A stretch of DNA of 64,000 nucleotides, from the NCBI GenBank assembly GCA_022834735.1, contig BQKD01000001.1, positions 2,395,659-2,459,658 of the forward strand. Reading direction: 5' to 3'. The notes under the pieces are model-generated. The model was not told the origin of the DNA. It did no database searches and saw only the letters and a program-made list of their open reading frames with translations. This stretch comes from Erysipelotrichaceae bacterium OPF54 (lineage in GTDB: Bacteria > Bacillota_I > Bacilli_A > Erysipelotrichales > Erysipelotrichaceae). A program made the position numbers and the translations under genes. The first letter of the stretch is position 1. Every line of letters starts with the position of its first letter. Below, one piece after another: positions 59,678 through 64,000 of this stretch.

Positions 59678-59694
59678 ATGAAAACTGTTTTCAT
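59678..59694. promoter_or_regulatory. Palindromic operator between livK and the serine dehydratase gene
   Basis: ATGAAAACTGTTTTCAT, perfect 8-bp arms around one base. A further half-site TGTTTTCAT lies at 59653-59661. It is upstream of the liv -35 and overlaps the -35 region of the serine dehydratase promoter (TATAAT at 59718-59723). Confidence 0.65.
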
Positions 59695-59744
59695 CCCAAC
59701 ATTTTGCAGGAAGCAAGTATAATAGGAAAGGAGAAGTGAATACA

Positions 59745-60959
59745 ATGCAGACAATTAAAGAAATTTACAAGATCGGCCCCGGACCAAGCTCGTCCCACAC
59801 CTTTGGTCCGATGCGTGCCGCACAATATATCAAAGAAACCTATCCGGATGCCCAAAAAGTGGAAGTGACGCTGTTCGGTTCCCTGGCATTTACAGGCAAA
59901 GGCCACCTGACCGATATGATCATTCAGAAAACGCTGAAACCAGTGCCCAACGAGATCCGTTTCGACTATAAGACACCGGTCGAACATCCGAATACGATGG
60001 AATTCAAGGTCTATGAAAACGACGAAGTGAAAGCCGTCCATTCTTTCGTATCGATCGGCGGCGGAAAGATCGAACGGGACGGCGAAAAGGCGCTGGAATC
60101 AAAAAAGCTGTACCCTCATACGACCATGGACGAGATCCATGCCTACTGCAAGCAGAATCATCTCACTTTCGACGAATATGTCGACCAGGTGGAAGACAAG
60201 GATTTCGATACCTACATGAAATCGATCTACAGCGCCATGATCAAAAGTGTCAAAAAAGGATTATCGAAAACCGGCGTGCTGCCCGGCTCCTTGAAGCTCG
60301 ACCGGGTCGCCAGCGCTCTCAATCAGTCCGCCAAAAGCTGCGATGACCTGACCGAACAGAATGCGCTCCTGCTCGCAAGCTATGCCTATGCGGCCAGCGA
60401 ACAAAACGCGGCCGGAGGGATCGTCGTGACAGCGCCGACCATGGGCAGCTGCGGCGTGATCCCGGCCCTGCTCTACCATTACGCCTATGATCTGGGCTAT
60501 CCGAAAAGCAAGCTGATCAAAGGCCTGAAGATAGCTGGGCTGATCGGCAACCTCATTCAGTACAATGCGACGATTTCCGGCGCGAAAGCCGGCTGTCAGG
60601 CCGAGGTAGGGGCTGCCTGCTCCATGGGAGCGGCCATGATCGCCTATCTTCAGGGACAGACCAACTCGCAGATCGAATGTGCGGCAGAGATCGGTCTCGA
60701 GCATCACTTAGGGCTGACGTGCGATCCGGTCGGCGGATATGTTATGATCCCTTGCATCGAACGCAACGCGGTTGCCGCGCAAAGAGCGATCGATGCGGCA
60801 AGACTGGCGAAATATCTGCGGAACGTGAAGAAAAACCGGGTCAGCTTCGATATGGTGGTCAAAACGATGAACCTGACCGGGATCAAGCTGCCGATGGAAT
60901 TGAAGGAAAGCGCACTGGGCGGCCTGGCAGTCGTGGTGCCCAGCGAAGAAAAAAAATAA
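59745..60959 (+). CDS. sdaA: L-serine ammonia-lyase, single-chain iron-sulfur type
   Basis: 404 residues. Converts L-serine to pyruvate and ammonia with a 4Fe-4S cluster. N-terminal beta domain with the GPGPSSSHTFGPMRAA signature (11-26), C-terminal alpha domain with cluster cysteines in GSCGVIPALL, SGAKAGCQAEVGAACSMGAA and LTCDPVGGYVMIPCIERNA. Alpha and beta domains are fused, beta first, as in Gram-negative SdaA. ATG at 59745; an in-frame GTG at 59736 is too near the ribosome site GGAG. Divergent from the liv operon with a shared operator. Confidence 0.93.
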   Translation: MQTIKEIYKIGPGPSSSHTFGPMRAAQYIKETYPDAQKVEVTLFGSLAFTGKGHLTDMIIQKTLKPVPNEIRFDYKTPVEHPNTMEFKVYENDEVKAVHSFVSIGGGKIERDGEKALESKKLYPHTTMDEIHAYCKQNHLTFDEYVDQVEDKDFDTYMKSIYSAMIKSVKKGLSKTGVLPGSLKLDRVASALNQSAKSCDDLTEQNALLLASYAYAASEQNAAGGIVVTAPTMGSCGVIPALLYHYAYDLGYPKSKLIKGLKIAGLIGNLIQYNATISGAKAGCQAEVGAACSMGAAMIAYLQGQTNSQIECAAEIGLEHHLGLTCDPVGGYVMIPCIERNAVAAQRAIDAARLAKYLRNVKKNRVSFDMVVKTMNLTGIKLPMELKESALGGLAVVVPSEEKK

Positions 60960-60976
60960 TACGATCCGGCACGAAG

Positions 60977-61004
60977 GAAGGAATTTAACCATTCCTTCTT
61001 TTTC
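60977..61004 (+). terminator. Terminator of the serine dehydratase gene
   Basis: GAAGGAAT-TTAACC-ATTCCTTC followed by TTTTTC. Confidence 0.85.
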
Positions 61005-61644
61005 ATTCATCCAGAGCATCAAGTGCCTGATGGATCAGCTGCACATAGAACATATTGCCGTAGGCATAGCGCCAGCCTCCGTTTTCAGATACGGCGATCG
61101 GATTATTGTAGTCCACACGTGCATGATCGGCTTTTTGCGCCGCATACTCCTGCGCCATTTCGAACGAATAGGTCCCGCCCCGGTCCGCAGCGTAATACAG
61201 AAAATCTTTTCCATAATTGTATGCCTGGAATATGCAGTCCTGATCCGCTCCAAGAGCACTTCCTTCGTTTAAGAGCTGGGCATAGTAACGGACACCTTGC
61301 TGAATGGATTCATCCCGTGATAAGGAATCCGGCTTCAGCCCGAGCGATTCGCTGGCCTGGAACACGTCTTCCCCGCTTCCGCCGCTTTCCACCATCACGA
61401 GCGCATATAAATCATTGACCTTCTCTTCGATCCCTTCGATCTGTGCCTGCACGCGGATCTGTTCCTTGAGCGTATCATCCAGAGCGTACGGGACATACTC
61501 TGTTTCAGCGGCAGCCGGTTCCTGTCCGCCCGGCCTTTCCGAAACCCAGCTCATTCCTGCTGCCAGTACCATTCCAAGGAAAACAACTCTTCGCCAGGAA
61601 ATCCTCCGGACCGGAGGCGGGCTCGTTCGATATTTCTTCCTCAT
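61003..61644 (-). CDS. Lysozyme-like secreted muramidase domain protein
   Basis: 213 residues. Basic N-terminus and one signal-anchor helix (RRVVFLGMVLAAGMSWV, about 17-33), linker, then a lysozyme-like/transglycosylase domain of the pneumococcal CwlT type: VNDLYALVMVESGGSGEDVFQASESLG with the catalytic Glu in MVESGG, SIQQGVRYYAQLL, AYNYGKDFLYYA and GNMFYVQLIHQAL. Acts on peptidoglycan outside the membrane. ATG at 61642-61644 chosen because the signal anchor begins there; ribosome site weak. Single-gene transcript. Confidence 0.85.
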   Translation of the reverse strand: MRKKYRTSPPPVRRISWRRVVFLGMVLAAGMSWVSERPGGQEPAAAETEYVPYALDDTLKEQIRVQAQIEGIEEKVNDLYALVMVESGGSGEDVFQASESLGLKPDSLSRDESIQQGVRYYAQLLNEGSALGADQDCIFQAYNYGKDFLYYAADRGGTYSFEMAQEYAAQKADHARVDYNNPIAVSENGGWRYAYGNMFYVQLIHQALDALDE

Positions 61645-61702
61645 GGTTCCATTATAAAATGCGAAGACAGAATCCAATCTTACATTGATTTCTCTTTATA
61701 TC

Positions 61703-61734
61703 AAAAAAAATACTGCCGGTCGATGGCAGTATTT
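61703..61734 (-). terminator. Terminator of the C69 dipeptidase gene
   Basis: AATACTGCC...GGCAGTATT with T8 on the minus strand. Confidence 0.85.
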
Positions 61735-61753
61735 CATGTATTTCTGCTTTGTT

Positions 61754-63181
61754 TTACGCATCGCTGCGTGCATAAGCATTTTTCATATTCATGCTCAATT
61801 CGTACAAGACCTTGTCCAGTGTCTCGATCGTCTCCTTCTGGACCATATCGCTGATTTCCTGATTCGCTTTTTCGCGCAGATTTCTGCGGTCCTCTTCGGC
61901 CGCATTTTCGAGCAGATGATCATAGCGGTCCATGATCTCATGGCTTTGCGCAGCTACCTTGTTCTGGTAGCGCTCGATGTGGATGAGCGAATTTTTGTAT
62001 GACGCATCGGCCATGGCCGCCATCAGACGGGACGACCAGTAGAAATTATCGGTCGATACGTTCTGGGTCGTATTGTCCATATATTCGGGCGTATAATTGA
62101 CGTCTGCGTAAAACGGAACAAGCGCGTTGAACGGATTGGACGCAAAGGCGATCCATTCTTTGGCATCGCGGTCTTCATATGTCTGGATGACGCCAAGCAC
62201 ACAGTTGCGGTTGACACCGATCGAACGGAACGCGCCAGCCTGCGCGCTCGACGCCGCATACGGATCATATGGAGTGCCTTGAAAATGGGCGCTGAGAATG
62301 TATTTTACATCCTCGATCGTGATCTTCTTTTCAGGCACCATGCTCCATGGCAGATCATCCGATCTTGGCCCGTACTGCGCGTTTGGACCATCCCATTTAT
62401 AAGTGGACGGATTGAAATAGCGAAGCATGTACCACGCTCTTGGCGTATTGTAGACATGATCCGAATCATCATGGGATCCAAAGGCTGCCCGGGGATCAAA
62501 TGTCCCGTTCAAAGAAAGGTCCAGATGGTTTTTTTCAACAAATTCCTTCAGATCGGCTGAACACATATTTGCTTTCTGTTTTGAATACGCGTCCTTGAAA
62601 TCGAAGGCATCGATCCCCTGCTGATTGGGCATCACGACATACCGGTCATCCGGCACCCGTCTGGCCATCCAGTGATGTCCGCCGATCGATTCGAACCACC
62701 AGATTTCCTGGCTGTCGCAGAATGCAATTCCGTTCATTTCATACGTGCCGTAGGTTTCATGCAGTTTTCCTAAACGCTCCACCCCTTCGCGTGCCGTGCG
62801 GATATACGGCAAAGTGATCGTGACCAGATCCTCTTCTCCGATACCGTCTTCCACGAGCGGATCGGCCCCAAGCACACGCGCATTCGATGTGATGGTTTCT
62901 GTTGCGCTCATGCCGACATTGGCTTCATTGACACCGCATGCAGCCCAGATCCCGTTTCCTTTGATCACATTCGGACAGGCAGTATATCGCATCGGATCAT
63001 CCGGCAGCTTGATCTTCGCATGGGAAATAACCGATGTGTAATCGCGCGGCTGCTCCTGCGGATGAACGACTGTAAAACGTTTGACTGTAAACTTTCCGGC
63101 TCCTGAATCATCATTTCTCGCAATGATGCACGAACCGTCATATGACACTTTCCTTCCAACCAGAATTGTTGTGCAGGCCAT
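61754..63181 (-). CDS. C69-family dipeptidase
   Basis: 475 residues. N-terminal-nucleophile peptidase of the PepD type; Cys3 (ACTTILVGRKVSYDGSCIIARNDD) becomes the N-terminal nucleophile. Conserved ANVGMSATETITSN, DLVTITLPYIRTAREGV and the specificity loop EIWWFESIGGHHWMARRVPDDRYVVMPNQQG read in parts. Intracellular dipeptide breakdown. RBS GGAGGTAAG before the ATG at 63181. Length and motifs normal; no sign of decay. Confidence 0.93.
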   Translation of the reverse strand: MACTTILVGRKVSYDGSCIIARNDDSGAGKFTVKRFTVVHPQEQPRDYTSVISHAKIKLPDDPMRYTACPNVIKGNGIWAACGVNEANVGMSATETITSNARVLGADPLVEDGIGEEDLVTITLPYIRTAREGVERLGKLHETYGTYEMNGIAFCDSQEIWWFESIGGHHWMARRVPDDRYVVMPNQQGIDAFDFKDAYSKQKANMCSADLKEFVEKNHLDLSLNGTFDPRAAFGSHDDSDHVYNTPRAWYMLRYFNPSTYKWDGPNAQYGPRSDDLPWSMVPEKKITIEDVKYILSAHFQGTPYDPYAASSAQAGAFRSIGVNRNCVLGVIQTYEDRDAKEWIAFASNPFNALVPFYADVNYTPEYMDNTTQNVSTDNFYWSSRLMAAMADASYKNSLIHIERYQNKVAAQSHEIMDRYDHLLENAAEEDRRNLREKANQEISDMVQKETIETLDKVLYELSMNMKNAYARSDA

Positions 63182-63276
63182 ACTACTTACCTCCTATAAA
63201 ACTCGTTCTTATCATACTCTTTTCGTAGGAAAAGTGCCATTTAAAAAGCAACCTGCCTTTCGACAAGCTGCCATTT

Positions 63277-63585
63277 CTATACAGAATCTTTTTCAGCAGA
63301 AGCGTCCGTTTCAGAACTTTGCTTTTCTGAAGATCCGTTCTCTTCTGATGTTTCTTTCTTCGCAGTGCTGCCGCTTTCTGTATCTTCTTTACGATCCTTC
63401 TTATCAAAGCGGCCACGCTCTTTTTTCCGTTCTTCCATTCTTCTGTCGGCCAGTTCATATCTTTCAAAACGATGGCCGGCATGCATCCGCTCCAGAGCTG
63501 CTCCGCCCATTCCGCCAAGCAGCAGGGTCAGGACAAATCCAGCGATCAGAGCTGCCTTTTTATGTGCAAAAATAAACTGTTTCAT
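63277..63585 (-). CDS. Small membrane-anchored charged protein
   Basis: 102 residues. One N-terminal helix (about 10-30, ALIAGFVLTLLLGGMGGAAL) and a highly charged, low-complexity tail of Lys/Glu/Ser/Asp after residue 45, probably disordered and outside the membrane. ATG behind GGAGGTATT. No family recognised. Function unknown; composition resembles small Firmicutes surface or stress proteins. Confidence 0.65.
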   Translation of the reverse strand: MKQFIFAHKKAALIAGFVLTLLLGGMGGAALERMHAGHRFERYELADRRMEERKKERGRFDKKDRKEDTESGSTAKKETSEENGSSEKQSSETDASAEKDSV

Positions 63586-63637
63586 CGTAAATACCTCCGT
63601 TACAGCGGGAGTATACGATTCATCACTTAAGATATTC

Positions 63638-64000
63638 TTAAATACCTAGCAGAAAAACAGAAATATTCGAGAAAAGATCGATGAACCAGGTGCGCAGCAT
63701 GGCCATTGGTCCGCCAATCAGTCCGCTGTAAATAAGCGCGAACAGCAGCAGATTCATCCACCATGCCCCGTTGTTGATGCGGTAATACACATGGTCGGGC
63801 AGAAAGCTCCAGAGGATCTTGGCCCCGTCCAGAGGCGGTATAGGGATCAGGTTGAAAATTCCGAATCCGATCGACATCGAAGCGGTCAGAGCCAGCGTGC
63901 GCGTGACATACACCGCGGCCATGCCGTACGGTGCGAATTTGTAGATCAGAAAATACACGAAGACGCACACAAACGCAAGCAGAAAATTGGCAAGAGGGCC
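63638..64000 (-). CDS. M50-family site-2-protease-like membrane peptidase, C-terminal part (window edge)
   Basis: 121 residues visible, running off the right edge. GPLANFLLAFVCVFVYFL and GIFNLIPIPPLDGAKILWSFLPDHVYYRIN are the third-ligand and core signatures of the short M50B type (YwhC/RseP-like), with the zinc-ligand Asp in PPLDG. Four membrane helices in the part seen. The HExxH helix would lie beyond the window. Intramembrane cleavage of unknown substrates. Confidence 0.9.
   Translation of the reverse strand, partial: GPLANFLLAFVCVFVYFLIYKFAPYGMAAVYVTRTLALTASMSIGFGIFNLIPIPPLDGAKILWSFLPDHVYYRINNGAWWMNLLLFALIYSGLIGGPMAMLRTWFIDLFSNISVFLLGI

Overview
The window looks like a chromosomal segment of a low-to-middle GC gut Bacillota, most likely class Erysipelotrichia. 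The basis is Firmicutes-type rpoB-rpoC, mannose-family PTS genes, RpiR regulators, Bacillus-like gene forms (rlmH, glyA, single-chain iron-sulfur serine dehydratase, livKHMGF), intrinsic terminators, and an Asn at the rifampicin-critical position of RpoB, as in Mollicutes relatives. Genus is not claimed. No tRNA, rRNA or CRISPR array was seen.

Layout. 1-541: 5' end of pgk. 690-6114: a graveyard of RNA-guided-nuclease elements. One tnpB is split by a complete IS607-type element (serine recombinase plus divergent TnpB), followed by a second tnpB killed by two frameshifts, each with its 3' omega-RNA-like tail. 6328-8622: small membrane protein, unknown gene, rlmH, glyA. 9001-21020: one long minus-strand carbohydrate-acid operon: 6-phosphogluconate dehydrogenase, 2-hydroxyacid dehydrogenase, iron-type alcohol dehydrogenase, PTS IIC-IID-IIB, an unknown membrane protein, IIA, KDPG aldolase, a HAD phosphatase and a broken C26 hydrolase. 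A divergent RpiR regulator (21269-22114) reads away from it. Its first gene is cut by a 3321-bp Mu/Tn7-like transposon (17385-20705) with a clean 6-bp target duplication, so the operon is probably uncoupled from its own promoter.

22183-24823: VTC-domain protein, DUF4956 membrane protein and a beta-helix lipoprotein. 24875-29975: three tandem GPH-family sugar symporters. All three promoters carry 21-bp-spaced direct repeats of AraC type; two also carry a cre-like box and a covarying leader hairpin. 30277-32280: relics of another tnpB flanking an IS110 element with a probable bridge-RNA region. 32281-36000: truncated TPR-like gene, orphan response regulator, a possible toxin-like pair, a small membrane protein and phosphoglucomutase. 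36009-37681: an IS4-family element inserted in a hairpin loop with a 10-bp duplication. 37709-42017: small membrane proteins, flavoprotein and cyclophilin-like lipoprotein, an RpiR gene with an in-frame stop, a HAD phosphatase and an SH3-like membrane protein.

42091-50197: rpoC and rpoB. Directly upstream lies the most unusual gene, 50453-52948: an EF-G/TetM-like translational GTPase fused to a C-terminal NYN nuclease domain resembling Rae1/YacP, the ribosome-associated mRNA endonuclease. The rest holds a DUF3783 protein, a lipoprotein, an AcuB-like CBS-ACT protein, the livKHMGF branched-chain amino-acid ABC transporter, a divergent L-serine dehydratase with a shared palindromic operator, a lysozyme-like protein, a C69 dipeptidase, a small charged membrane protein and the start of an M50 site-2-protease-like gene. 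Several genes carry single frameshifts or stops, which suggests ongoing decay, a drafty assembly, or both.
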